A stretch of DNA of 55,702 nt. Source: CAMEON01 sp963643175. GTDB taxonomy: Bacteria > Bacillota > Clostridia > Oscillospirales > CAG-272. Below, in pieces: positions 43,545-52,535 of the stretch. The DNA is taken from positions 1 through 55,702 of the forward strand of contig CAVIJF010000008.1 in assembly GCA_963643175.1 (NCBI GenBank), given 5' to 3'. A program made the translations under genes and the position numbers. The notes under the pieces are model-generated. The model was not told the origin of the DNA. It ran no database searches and saw only the letters and a list, made by a program, of their open reading frames with translations. Position 1 is the stretch's first letter. The number at the start of each line of letters is the position of its first letter.

Positions 43545-44405
43545 ATGGCAGTCATTCTTGACGGAAAAGCAACCTCCGGGCAGGTGCGCGGGGAAATTGC
43601 GGCGGCGGCACGTGCCCTGACCGAACGCACCGGCGTTGTGCCCGGGCTGGCAGTGGTCATTGTGGGCGACGATCCCGCCTCGCAGGTGTACGTCCGCAAC
43701 AAGCGCCGTGCCTGCGAGCAGGTCGGCTTTTACTCCGAGGGCTACGAGCTGCCCGCCGACACGACGCAGGAAGCGCTGGAGGCGCTGGTGGACAGGCTGA
43801 ACGCGGATGACCGTATCCACGGTATCCTCGTCCAGCTGCCCCTGCCGCGCCATCTGGACGCCGGACGTATCCTGCTCCGCATCCGCCCGGACAAGGATGT
43901 GGACGCCTTTCACCCCTACAACGTCGGCAGGCTTCTGATCGGGGAGTACAGTTTTCTGCCCTGCACGCCCGCCGGCATCATGGAGCTGCTGGCACGCTAC
44001 GGCATTTCCTGCGACGGGAAGCAGTGCGTTGTGGTAGGACGCTCCAACATTGTGGGCAAGCCGATGGCAATGCTGATGCTGCAGGCGAACGGCACCGTGA
44101 CGGTCTGCCACAGTCATACGCAAAATCTGGCGGAGGTCACGCGCCGGGCGGACATTCTGGTCGCCGCCATCGGACGTGCGGACTTCTTTACCGCCGATAT
44201 GGTCAAGCCGGGTGCCGTGGTGGTGGATGTCGGCATGAACCGCCGTGCGGACGGCAGGCTGACCGGGGACGTGAACTTTGCATCGGTTGAGCCGGTGGCG
44301 TCTGCCGTTACGCCGGTGCCGGGCGGCGTCGGACCCATGACCATCACCATGCTGCTGCGCAATACCCTGACGGCGGCGGAATGCTTCGCACGGGGCGACA
44401 ACTGA
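43545..44405 (+). CDS. folD: Methylenetetrahydrofolate dehydrogenase/cyclohydrolase FolD
   Basis: FolD interconverts 5,10-methylene- and 10-formyl-tetrahydrofolate in one-carbon metabolism. The 286-residue protein has the catalytic Tyr/Lys segment SQVYVRNKRRACEQVGF, GILVQLPLPRHL, then PCTPAGIMELL and the NADP-binding VVGRSNIVGKPMAMLML. The C-terminal TPVPGGVGPMTITMLLRNT also fits. All are canonical. GAGGAT lies upstream of the ATG. A terminator follows. Confidence 0.97.
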   Translation: MAVILDGKATSGQVRGEIAAAARALTERTGVVPGLAVVIVGDDPASQVYVRNKRRACEQVGFYSEGYELPADTTQEALEALVDRLNADDRIHGILVQLPLPRHLDAGRILLRIRPDKDVDAFHPYNVGRLLIGEYSFLPCTPAGIMELLARYGISCDGKQCVVVGRSNIVGKPMAMLMLQANGTVTVCHSHTQNLAEVTRRADILVAAIGRADFFTADMVKPGAVVVDVGMNRRADGRLTGDVNFASVEPVASAVTPVPGGVGPMTITMLLRNTLTAAECFARGDN

Positions 44406-44409
44406 ACAG

Positions 44410-44457
44410 AGGGAAAGAGAGGGAGGCGCTGTCCTGCGGGACACGTTTCCCTTTTTC
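44410..44457 (+). terminator. Probable terminator of folD
   Basis: GTCC..GGAC and an outer GGGAAA..TTTCCC pairing form an imperfect hairpin, followed by CTTTTTCC, just after the folD stop codon. Confidence 0.55.
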
Positions 44458-44525
44458 CTGCGCGATAAATCAGCGAAGCTTTAAACCTTAAATCTTAATA
44501 ATTTTTTAATTCCGCACCGCTCCTC

Positions 44526-44554
44526 TTGCTTTTGTGTGCGGAACATGGTACAAT
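44526..44554 (+). promoter_or_regulatory. Promoter of the two fused ABC transporter genes
   Basis: TTGCTT (44526-44531), a 17-base spacer and TACAAT (44549-44554) with TGG just upstream. The start codon follows 33 bases later. Confidence 0.7.
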
Positions 44555-44587
44555 AGACGCAAGTCTTGAAAACGAAGGGAGATTGCA

Positions 44588-46948
44588 ATGCCGACACCGT
44601 TGCTGGAATTGAGAAATATAGGAAAAATATATGTATCCGAAGGAAATGTGTCAGTGGGCATACGCGGCGTGAACCTGTCCTTTGACCGTGGTGAGTTTGT
44701 CGCGGTCACGGGTAAATCCGGTTCGGGTAAATCCACGCTGCTCAACGTGCTCAGCGGCATGGACACCTATGAGGAGGGCGAACTGCTCATTGAGGGGGAG
44801 CCTACCTCGCACTACCTGCAGAGTGACTGGGAGGAGTACCGGAAACAGTACATTTCCTTTATCTTTCAGGAGTACAACATCATCGAGAGCTTTACGGTCC
44901 TGCAGAACGTCGAGCTGGCGCTGATGAATATATCCGACCGCCGCGTGCGCCGGGCACGTGCACTGGAGCTTCTGCGTCGCGTCGGACTGGAAAAATTTAT
45001 CCACCACAAGGGCAGCAAGCTGTCCGGCGGACAGAAGCAGCGCACTGTCATAGCCCGTGCGCTTGCCAAGGACAGCCCCATCATTCTGGCGGATGAGCCG
45101 ACCGGAAACCTGGACAGCAAGAGTTCGGAGGAGATTATTTCCCTTCTGCGCGAGGTGTCCCGTGACAAACTGGTGGTTGTGGTCACGCACAATTTTGAGC
45201 AGGTCGAGCACTGCGCCACACGGCATATCCGCGTCTTTGACGGCGCGGTGGAGTCGGATCAGGTTATTTCCAGCCCCGCCCCGCTTCCGGCGCAGGCGCC
45301 GAATCCGGCACCGCAGAAGCCGGGCGCCCGGCGGCGTGAGCAGCTGCGCAACGGACTGACATTGGGGCGCGTCCGCTTTGGTGCCACACCCAAGCTGTCG
45401 CTGTTCCTGTGTACGCTCATGACTGTGACGGCGCTGGTTCTGGCGGCGGTCACGGCGATATCCTCGTCTGCCGAGGGTCTGTTTGCCAAGAACTATATGT
45501 TTACCCATATGGAGGGACGGACGGTCATTGCGCGGTCGGACGGCGGCGTCATGACGGCGGACGAACTGGAAAAGCTGGCGTCTTCCGTCGGGGCAACGCG
45601 CGCGGTGCGGTATGACTACATGATGGATCAGGAGCTGTCGCTGTTTATGGGCAAGGAATCGGTGCGGAACGGACTGCACTACCTGAACTTCCGCTTTGCA
45701 TACGCGGAGGGCGTCATACCGGACGGCGGACGCCTGCCGCAGACTGCCAATGAGGTTCTGCTGGAAATGCCCATTTTCATGAAGCGCAGTTACGGAGAGG
45801 GCGCGGATTTCAAGCCCTTCGAGCTGTCGTCCGACATAAGCTACGCCAGCGGTGTGCTGGGCAATACCAACTACACCGTCACGGGCGTGCGCTACTTCTA
45901 TGACAATACGCAGGATTCCCGGATGCTGTTCACGGAGGAGGGGTACAAAACCGCCACGTCGCTGGTGTTCTTCCAGAAGCAGCAGTACAATTTTACGGTG
46001 TCGGTCTTCCTTGCGTCCACGCAGCCGGAGAGCACGTTTTCGCGTGATTACAGCCTGCAGGGCAGCGGGGTTATCGTGGATTTCAGCATGGAACCGGGCA
46101 CCTATACGCTGGTGGAGCTGGTAAGCGGCGATACCGTCTATGACGCAGCCAATGTAAAGGCGGCAGTGTCCCTGCTGGGCAATTTTGTCAGCTATCAGAA
46201 GACCCGGATAATGGAGAGCGGCAGAGCGTACACCGAGATCAATGAGGGGTACGGACAGCAGAACGTTGTCAGCAAGGATCTCTCCGGGTATCGGCTTGTC
46301 ACTTCGGTGAGTGCGGACACGGCGGCGAAGCTCCGGCAGAAGGCGGACCCCTCGTCGCTGGTGGTGGCACCGGATATTCTGGTTTCCTTCATTGAGAGCG
46401 AGTACTTCTCCAAGGCGTACACGCAGGCGAGCCTGTTCTTTGGCAGCGACAGTGAGGCACACGCCAAGGTGGAGGCTCTGCGCGAGGCGGGCTATGTTTC
46501 CGTGCCTTCCGACGAGACGGTGAATGAGGACATCTCGGAGCGGCTGCAGAAAGTATTCTCGTGCGGCTTCATGCTGGTGGGCTGGGTGCTGGCTGTCGTG
46601 TTCATCGCGCTGTTCCTGGGGCTGTGCACTTCGCACGCCATGAACGCGTTGCGGGGCGATATTGCCATCATGCGCTCCATGGGCATTCCGACGCCTGTCG
46701 TGCGGATCAGTATCTATGTACAAACGCTGATAGCGCTGATTCCCGCGTTTATTGTGACGGCAGTCACCTGCGCGGTGATATATACGCTTCCCGCGACCAA
46801 TGAGCTGTTCGGCTTCCTGCACGCGCGGGAGTATGTCCTGCTGGCGGTGCTTTTGGTGGCGGTCGCGCTGAGACTGTCCCGCCGGTATGTGCACAAGATG
46901 TTCAGCGAGTCGGTCAAGAAGACCCTGAAGGGAGGAAACAAGGCATGA
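44588..46948 (+). CDS. Fused ABC ATPase/FtsX-type permease (1)
   Basis: This 786-residue protein starts with a full ATPase: Walker A VTGKSGSGKSTLLN, Q-loop FQEYNI, signature LSGGQKQR and Walker B IILADEPTGNLDS. A first membrane segment follows at about 275-300, then a large extracellular domain and three C-terminal membrane segments (about 655-765) of the FtsX/MacB type. Such proteins export peptides or act mechanically on cell-surface processes. AAGGGAG precedes the ATG. It overlaps the next gene by four bases, so the two probably form a heterodimer. The substrate is unknown. Confidence 0.88.
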   Translation: MPTPLLELRNIGKIYVSEGNVSVGIRGVNLSFDRGEFVAVTGKSGSGKSTLLNVLSGMDTYEEGELLIEGEPTSHYLQSDWEEYRKQYISFIFQEYNIIESFTVLQNVELALMNISDRRVRRARALELLRRVGLEKFIHHKGSKLSGGQKQRTVIARALAKDSPIILADEPTGNLDSKSSEEIISLLREVSRDKLVVVVTHNFEQVEHCATRHIRVFDGAVESDQVISSPAPLPAQAPNPAPQKPGARRREQLRNGLTLGRVRFGATPKLSLFLCTLMTVTALVLAAVTAISSSAEGLFAKNYMFTHMEGRTVIARSDGGVMTADELEKLASSVGATRAVRYDYMMDQELSLFMGKESVRNGLHYLNFRFAYAEGVIPDGGRLPQTANEVLLEMPIFMKRSYGEGADFKPFELSSDISYASGVLGNTNYTVTGVRYFYDNTQDSRMLFTEEGYKTATSLVFFQKQQYNFTVSVFLASTQPESTFSRDYSLQGSGVIVDFSMEPGTYTLVELVSGDTVYDAANVKAAVSLLGNFVSYQKTRIMESGRAYTEINEGYGQQNVVSKDLSGYRLVTSVSADTAAKLRQKADPSSLVVAPDILVSFIESEYFSKAYTQASLFFGSDSEAHAKVEALREAGYVSVPSDETVNEDISERLQKVFSCGFMLVGWVLAVVFIALFLGLCTSHAMNALRGDIAIMRSMGIPTPVVRISIYVQTLIALIPAFIVTAVTCAVIYTLPATNELFGFLHAREYVLLAVLLVAVALRLSRRYVHKMFSESVKKTLKGGNKA

Positions 46949-49947
46949 CGGAGAAAAACGTCCTGAAGATAAGCAACGCCCAGAAATACTACAACCGCGG
47001 GCACGACAACGAAATACACGTCATTGACGACATCAGCCTCTCCCTGCCGGAGAGCGGCATGATTGCCATTTTCGGCAAGAGCGGATGCGGCAAGACCACC
47101 CTGCTCAACGCCATTGGCGGACTTGACAGCCTCGCGTCGGGCAGCGTTGAGATATTCGGGGAAAACCTTGCTGGTAATCCCGATGTGCTCCGCAACCGGT
47201 ATATCGGCTTTGTTTTCCAGAATTACAACCTAAACATCGGGGAGACGGTGTTTGAGAATGTCGCGGACGCCCTGCGCCTGTGCGGCGTGGAGGACGAGCA
47301 GGTTATCCGGGCGCGCGTCATGGCGGCGCTTGCCGACGTGGATATGGACAAATTCCGTGAGCGCACGCCCGATACGCTCTCGGGCGGTCAGCAGCAGCGG
47401 GTTGCCATTGCACGCGCCATTGTGAAATCCCCCGCCATTATTCTTGCGGACGAGCCGACCGGAAACCTAGACGAGAACAATACCGTGCTGGTCATGGATA
47501 TTCTCAAGGAGATTTCCCGCACACGGCTGGTGCTGCTGGTCACGCATGAGGCGAATCTGGTGGATTTCTACTGTGACCGCGTGATTGAAATGGCGGATGG
47601 GCACATTGTGAGCGACCGCGTGAACACCGGTGCGACCGGCTATGTCCAGCGCAACAAGAACGACATCTTTCTTGGCGATCTGGAGGTACACAGGGGGGAA
47701 CTGCCCGGCGTCAGCCTGACGTCCTACGGCGACCTGCCTGCCGACCGTCCGGTGCGCATCCGGCTGGTCAGCGAGGGGGGCAGGCTGTTTCTGACCTGCG
47801 ACACGCCCGGCGTCCGTTTTCTGGACGAGACCTCCGAGATACACCTGCGGGAGGGAAAATTCCAGTCCGCGGCGGATACGGCGCATATCAACCGGGGTGG
47901 CAAGCCGCTGGATATGTCGGCGCTGGAGCCGATTGAAGGCGGGCATTTCGGACGGCTGTACCACTTCCGCAACGCGTTTGCCATGGCGTGGCGCGAGAAT
48001 TATTCCCAGCGCCGCAAGAAGGGCAAGCGGTTCCTCCGCGTATGCCTGATTATGCTGGCGTTTGTCATGGTGTTCACGGCTTCCGGCTCTGCCGTTGATC
48101 TCAAGGGGTATATCACAGCCCGGAAGGATTACGATCCCAATCTGTTCTTTGTCACGGTTGAGGCGGACAAATCCGGCAGTCCCGCGCACGATTACAACGC
48201 GCTGGTAGGCGATCTCATCGGAAAGAACGGCATAGACGGCGCACAGCTGGTATCCCAGACGAAATACATCCGCTCCAAGGTGCAGTTCCGCACCGCTGGC
48301 TTTATTACGGCGCAGAGCGAACCGACCCTGAGCGCGGAGGCTTACGCTCTGCCCGTGTCCATGCTGAAGGACGCGGAGCTGGTCTGCGGCAGCAAGGAGA
48401 TGCAGAGTGCCTCGGATATTCTGATTACGACCGCCATGGCGGACGACCTGCTGGCGAGCAGTGATGCCAGCTATATCCGGTCCTACGAGGATCTCGTAGG
48501 GCTGGTATCGTCGGCGGGGGGCGTAGACACCATGTTTATGTCAACGGATACGCTTGCGGATACTTTCTCTTCGACTTCCCTGCATATTGTCGGCGTTGTC
48601 CGTTCGGCCGAGAAGGCGTACCTGCTTTCCGACCTTGTGGCGGCACAGCGCGTGCTGAGCGGCAGCATGTTCCTGCCCGTGACGCCCGTCTCACAGCAGA
48701 CTGCCTACAAGGGCGAGCTGAAGAGCGGCGAGGTTGCGGTGCTGGGGGACGACACCTTCCAGGCGGGCGAGACGTTGACCCTGTACGGGCGCAGCTTCAC
48801 CGTGCGGGAGATTGTTGCCACGTGGGCGGATACGGATCTGTACCCGCAGTACGTCCTGTCCGTCAAGGGAGAGGAGATGCTGTCCCTGCATGAGTACGTA
48901 CAGTCGCAGTCCGGCAGCTGGCTGACGGAAAGTCAGCTGTACTGGCAGTACCTGTTCGAGTATTTCCCGCGACACCTGACGGAATTCCTGAGGCAGGGCG
49001 CCGAGATGACGGACCCCGCGCTGTGGCTGTATGCGGAGAATGGAAGCATGGCGGCACTGTATACCTACCTGAACCAGCAGGATTTCGCGACCCTCGGTCT
49101 GTCGAAGCTGACCGACGCAACCGTTCCGGCAAGCGAGACAGCGTGGGCGGCCTACTGCTTCCGCCAGACCAAGGGGTACTGGCCGACCACAGCTGAGCTG
49201 GAAATCGAAGGGAACAGTTACAGCTGGCAGGACGAGTATGCCGAGCTGGAAGACATCTACATCAGGGAAATCAAACAGCTGTTCAGTGCCAATGCGGACA
49301 CCGCCAAATCGATGATTGTGAGCGACGCGGACTACATCACCCTGTCGTACTCCGTGGGCGTGACCGACGGGCGGCTGGATGTGCTGCCCTTCGGCTCCGA
49401 CGGCGTTATCGACCACTCCTACCGCTCGGCGTACCTGATGATTCACGCCTCCGACCGCGCCGCCGCCGAAACCTACCTGCGCGGGCAGTTCGGAAATTCG
49501 CTGGTCACGCGCGACGACATTATCCGGCAGTCCGCGGGCGACCTGCTGTCGGGCTTTACCACGTCCGGCATAACGCTGGCGGTCATTCTTGCCTGCATGT
49601 GCCTGTGCGTGTTCTTCATCATGCGCTCGTCCTTCATGGGTCGGGTGCGCGAGGTGGGCATCCTGCGTGCCATCGGGGTTTCCCGGAAGAATCTGCTGTA
49701 CCGGTTCCTGATTGAAACGGTGCTGCTGACGTTCCTGACGGTGTTCATCGGGTTCCTTGCGGCAACCCTACTGATGGGGTACCTGTCCGGCGCGGCGTTC
49801 TTCAGCCAGATGCTGTACTTCCCGCCGTGGCTCGCAGGGGGACTGCTGACCGTCATTCTGGCGGCGTGCATCCTGTTCGGACTGCTGCCCGCCGCCCTGC
49901 TCCTGCGGCACACACCCAGCGAGATACTCGCCAAGTACGACATATAA
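46945..49947 (+). CDS. Fused ABC ATPase/FtsX-type permease (2)
   Basis: This 1000-residue protein has the same plan as its neighbour: Walker A FGKSGCGKTTLLN, signature LSGGQQQR, Walker B IILADEPTGNLDE. A first membrane helix is at about 362-384, followed by a ~480-residue extracellular domain. Three C-terminal membrane helices (about 870-990) include VREVGILRAIGVSRKNL, the FtsX-fold hallmark. GGGAGGAAA precedes the ATG, which overlaps the upstream stop. The extracellular domain is much longer than in the partner, so the dimer is asymmetric. A link to the peptide cluster downstream is possible but unproven, since another transcription unit lies between. Confidence 0.88.
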   Translation: MTEKNVLKISNAQKYYNRGHDNEIHVIDDISLSLPESGMIAIFGKSGCGKTTLLNAIGGLDSLASGSVEIFGENLAGNPDVLRNRYIGFVFQNYNLNIGETVFENVADALRLCGVEDEQVIRARVMAALADVDMDKFRERTPDTLSGGQQQRVAIARAIVKSPAIILADEPTGNLDENNTVLVMDILKEISRTRLVLLVTHEANLVDFYCDRVIEMADGHIVSDRVNTGATGYVQRNKNDIFLGDLEVHRGELPGVSLTSYGDLPADRPVRIRLVSEGGRLFLTCDTPGVRFLDETSEIHLREGKFQSAADTAHINRGGKPLDMSALEPIEGGHFGRLYHFRNAFAMAWRENYSQRRKKGKRFLRVCLIMLAFVMVFTASGSAVDLKGYITARKDYDPNLFFVTVEADKSGSPAHDYNALVGDLIGKNGIDGAQLVSQTKYIRSKVQFRTAGFITAQSEPTLSAEAYALPVSMLKDAELVCGSKEMQSASDILITTAMADDLLASSDASYIRSYEDLVGLVSSAGGVDTMFMSTDTLADTFSSTSLHIVGVVRSAEKAYLLSDLVAAQRVLSGSMFLPVTPVSQQTAYKGELKSGEVAVLGDDTFQAGETLTLYGRSFTVREIVATWADTDLYPQYVLSVKGEEMLSLHEYVQSQSGSWLTESQLYWQYLFEYFPRHLTEFLRQGAEMTDPALWLYAENGSMAALYTYLNQQDFATLGLSKLTDATVPASETAWAAYCFRQTKGYWPTTAELEIEGNSYSWQDEYAELEDIYIREIKQLFSANADTAKSMIVSDADYITLSYSVGVTDGRLDVLPFGSDGVIDHSYRSAYLMIHASDRAAAETYLRGQFGNSLVTRDDIIRQSAGDLLSGFTTSGITLAVILACMCLCVFFIMRSSFMGRVREVGILRAIGVSRKNLLYRFLIETVLLTFLTVFIGFLAATLLMGYLSGAAFFSQMLYFPPWLAGGLLTVILAACILFGLLPAALLLRHTPSEILAKYDI

Positions 49948-50001
49948 GCACCAGACAACGGGTAATTATTTACATTTTTCCCCGAACTTGACATTTGCCA
50001 C

Positions 50002-50030
50002 TTGACGGCGACGCATTTTTGTGGTATGAT
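50002..50030 (+). promoter_or_regulatory. Promoter of a probable non-coding RNA
   Basis: TTGACG (50002-50007), a 17-base spacer and TATGAT (50025-50030) with TGG upstream (extended -10). No open frame with a ribosome site follows. Confidence 0.75.
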
Positions 50031-50036
50031 AAGGAC

Positions 50037-50274
50037 GCAGTTTTGTTTGTGTCCGAGATGGCTCTTATCGATACGGCATACTGCACAGCCGGTTTTGGTT
50101 TCCCCGTCCGTGCAGGGCGCGTTCCGGAACGGTTCCGTCCGGCGTGCGGAGTGTCCCATTGGCTCTGTGACATACCCGTACCCGATCGGCACCGCGATGT
50201 GCGTGCCCGGCAGGAAGAGTGAGCGGAGCCGGCTGGGAGGTCATCGCAGTTCTGCGGTGACCTCCGATTTTGTT
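50037..50274 (+). ncRNA. Candidate structured non-coding RNA (about 235 nt)
   Basis: A promoter on the left and a strong terminator on the right bound a GC-rich segment with no credible reading frame. Two mutually exclusive pairings are visible. CTGCAC (50081-50086) can pair with GTGCAG (50110-50115). CAGCCGG (50086-50092) can pair with CCGGCTG (50229-50235), which abuts the terminator stem. A local hairpin GGCA..CGC/GCG..TGCC is near 50195. I found no hallmark of tmRNA, SRP RNA, RNase P RNA, T-box or common riboswitches. It could be a trans-acting small RNA, an attenuator, or a repeat with terminator, since part of it resembles the dispersed GC-rich repeats. Confidence 0.55.
50236..50274 (+). 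terminator. Terminator of the candidate RNA
   Basis: GGAGGTCA pairs with TGACCTCC, enclosing a second CGCAG/CTGCG stem, followed by GATTTTGTT. The next promoter starts about 90 bases further on, so the exporter gene is not simply its read-through target. Confidence 0.8.
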
Positions 50275-50366
50275 CCTGGCTGGAGCGGTGCCGTGCACTG
50301 ACCGTGCCGCCACGCCTCCATTGCAAAAAGTTTACAAAAGTATGGCGGACCGCGCCGGGAAAGCCC

Positions 50367-50395
50367 TTGATTTCCGGCGGCAGATGTGCTATACT
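50367..50395 (+). promoter_or_regulatory. Promoter of the exporter-PqqD-radical SAM genes
   Basis: TTGATT (50367-50372), a 17-base spacer and TATACT (50390-50395) with TGC upstream. The exporter start codon is 57 bases downstream. Confidence 0.78.
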
Positions 50396-50451
50396 ATTGC
50401 CGAATATCCGCGGAGCCGTGCGCCCTGCGCAACAGGAATGAGAGAAACCGA

Positions 50452-52209
50452 ATGGGTAAACTGAAGGAATACAAAGGCAAGATACGCAAGCACCTGCGGG
50501 AGTGGGTGTGGCTGTTCCGCTATATAAGAAAATACTGGCTGGGTGTCACGGCGTTTGTGGTCATCGGGCTGGTTGCCGTGGTCATGGGGCTCATGACGAC
50601 GGTGGCGTCCAAAAACCTGATTGACGCCGTGACCGACACGGCAAAGGATCGGGACAAGCTGTTCACCGCGCTGGGCATGATGGTGGGGCTTGCGGTCGGG
50701 CAGATCGCCTTCCGCGCCGTCTCTTCGTGGATTACGGCGCACGTGCGCATCCGCGTGATGAACGAGGTGCGGCAGGAGGTGTTCGAACGCATCATGTTCT
50801 CCCGCTGGGAGGCACTGCGCGAGTTCCACTCCGGCGAGATTCTCAACCGGCTGGAGGGCGACGTCGGCGGTGTCGTGTCCGGCATCATCAGCTTCCTGCC
50901 CGGTCTGCTGACCCAGCTGGTGCAGTTTATCGGCGCATTCGCCATCATTATGTACTACGACTGGGCAATGGCGCTGTTTGCGCTGGCGTCCGCGCCTATC
51001 CTCGTCCTGTCCGCCAAGCCGCTGATGAAGATTATGCGCCGCTTCAACGAGCAGACCCGCAAGGTCAACGGCGAGATTCTCTCCTTCAACGAGGAGGCAT
51101 TCCAGAATATCCAGCTTGTCAAGGCGTTCGACCTTGCCAAGCAACGCTGCCGCCTGCTCAAGGGACTGCTGGATAAGTACAGGGAAATTCAGCTGTCCTA
51201 CGCCAAGGTCACGGTCTGGGTCAGCGTTGCCATGGGCGTGCTGGGGCTTATCGCGGGGTACGGCTGCTACGGCTGGGCTATCTACCGGCTGTGGACGGAT
51301 GTCATCACCTATGGTGAAATGACTATGTTCCTGCAGCTTTCCGCCAACCTGTCCAGCTCCTTCTCTGCGCTGACCTCCATGGTTCCCACCTCCGTATCGG
51401 TTGCTACCTCGGCGGGGCGTATCATGGAAATCACGGAGAAGCCCGCGGAAACCGACGCGGACGCGCGTCCCGCCAAAAAAATGCTGGCAAAGACCCGGGA
51501 AACCGGGCTGGTCGTGGAAGCGCGGGATATGACCTTCGCCTACGAGGACAGCAAGGAACCCGTCATGTCGCGCGTCAGCTTCACGGCGAAGCCGGGGGAA
51601 ATCGTTGCCTTTGTCGGTCCGTCCGGCGGCGGCAAGACTACCATGCTCCGGCTGATGCTGGGACTGCTCCGCCCGCAGGGCGGTGCCCTGACCGTCCGGC
51701 TGGCGGACGGCTCCTCCGAGCTGACTGTCAGCGACAGCACGCGGCGCCTGTGCGCCTATGTGCCGCAGGGCAACAGCGTGTTCTCCGGCACCATCCGGGA
51801 GAACCTGCTGGCGGTGGCACCCGGCGCGACCGATGAGCAGGTGCGCACCGCACTGGAAACGGCGGACGCATGGGGGTTTGTTTCCAGACAGCCCGACGGT
51901 ATGGACACCGTGCTGGGCGAGCGCGGCGTGAACCTGTCGGAGGGACAGCTGCAGCGGATTGCCATTGCCCGCGCCCTGCTCCGTGAGGCACCGATTCTGA
52001 TAATGGACGAGGCGACGTCGGCGCTGGACGTGGACACCGAGTCCCGTGTCCTGCACGCGGTCATGAAAGCCGACCCGCGCCGCATCTGCCTGCTGACGAC
52101 GCACCGCTCCAGTATGCTGGCGTACGCCGACAGGATTATTCAGGTGGACGGGAACGGGAGCTTTACCGAGCTTGACCCCGCGCTGTACCGGAAGCAGGCG
52201 ACGGTCTGA
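50452..52209 (+). CDS. ABC exporter, membrane domain fused to ATPase
   Basis: This 585-residue half-transporter has six membrane helices in residues 1-330 (first at about 27-50). The ATPase domain has Walker A FVGPSGGGKTTMLRL (about residue 388), signature NLSEGQLQRIAIARALL and Walker B ILIMDEATSALD. It belongs to the MsbA/lantibiotic-exporter type and lacks an N-terminal C39 peptidase domain. Position at the head of the PqqD/radical SAM genes suggests it exports the modified peptide. GAGAGAA upstream of ATG 50452 is a weak ribosome site; an ATG 66 bases earlier overlaps the promoter. The PqqD gene follows after 50 bases. Confidence 0.9.
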   Translation: MGKLKEYKGKIRKHLREWVWLFRYIRKYWLGVTAFVVIGLVAVVMGLMTTVASKNLIDAVTDTAKDRDKLFTALGMMVGLAVGQIAFRAVSSWITAHVRIRVMNEVRQEVFERIMFSRWEALREFHSGEILNRLEGDVGGVVSGIISFLPGLLTQLVQFIGAFAIIMYYDWAMALFALASAPILVLSAKPLMKIMRRFNEQTRKVNGEILSFNEEAFQNIQLVKAFDLAKQRCRLLKGLLDKYREIQLSYAKVTVWVSVAMGVLGLIAGYGCYGWAIYRLWTDVITYGEMTMFLQLSANLSSSFSALTSMVPTSVSVATSAGRIMEITEKPAETDADARPAKKMLAKTRETGLVVEARDMTFAYEDSKEPVMSRVSFTAKPGEIVAFVGPSGGGKTTMLRLMLGLLRPQGGALTVRLADGSSELTVSDSTRRLCAYVPQGNSVFSGTIRENLLAVAPGATDEQVRTALETADAWGFVSRQPDGMDTVLGERGVNLSEGQLQRIAIARALLREAPILIMDEATSALDVDTESRVLHAVMKADPRRICLLTTHRSSMLAYADRIIQVDGNGSFTELDPALYRKQATV

Positions 52210-52259
52210 CAAAAATCTTTGCACCACAATATAAAAAATAATTACGGGAGGAAACTGCA

Positions 52260-52535
52260 ATGACTTACAAACTGAAGGACGGATTTGTACTTAGAAAGGT
52301 CGGTCCCATGTACATGGCTGTGCCGTTCGGCAACCGCGCCTCCGAGCTGAAGGGCATGGTGTCGCTGTCCGAGACCGGCTACCTGCTCTGGAAGGCGATG
52401 GAATCCGGCACCGATACACTGGAGGGGCTGGTCTCGGCTCTGCGCGCTGAGTACGAGGTCGGCGAGGAGCAGGCAACGGCGGATACGCAGGCGTTCCTTG
52501 ACAGCCTGCGCGAGCAGGGAGTGCTGGAGGCATGA
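52260..52535 (+). CDS. PqqD-like peptide-binding protein (RiPP recognition element)
   Basis: This 91-residue protein has the PqqD fold pattern: beta strands in YKLKDGFVLRKVGPMYMAVPFG, then LSETGYLLWKAMESGTDTLEGLVSALRAEYEVGEEQATADTQAFLDSLREQGVLE. Such proteins bind the leader of a precursor peptide and present it to the modifying enzyme. GGGAGGAAA lies ahead of the ATG. Its stop overlaps the start of the radical SAM gene (ATGA), matching the usual physical partnership of the two proteins. Confidence 0.93.
   Translation: MTYKLKDGFVLRKVGPMYMAVPFGNRASELKGMVSLSETGYLLWKAMESGTDTLEGLVSALRAEYEVGEEQATADTQAFLDSLREQGVLEA

Noticed and set aside
49995..50222. Small protein frame overlapping the candidate RNA
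   Set aside because: It would start inside the promoter, lacks a ribosome site and has no recognisable feature.
50037..50274. T-box, 6S RNA, SRP RNA or known riboswitch
   Set aside because: No T-box AGGGTGG motif, no SRP GGAAGGAAGCAG loop and no recognisable riboswitch core; a GGCACCGCG near 50190 is too short to count. 6S RNA cannot be excluded but nothing supports it.
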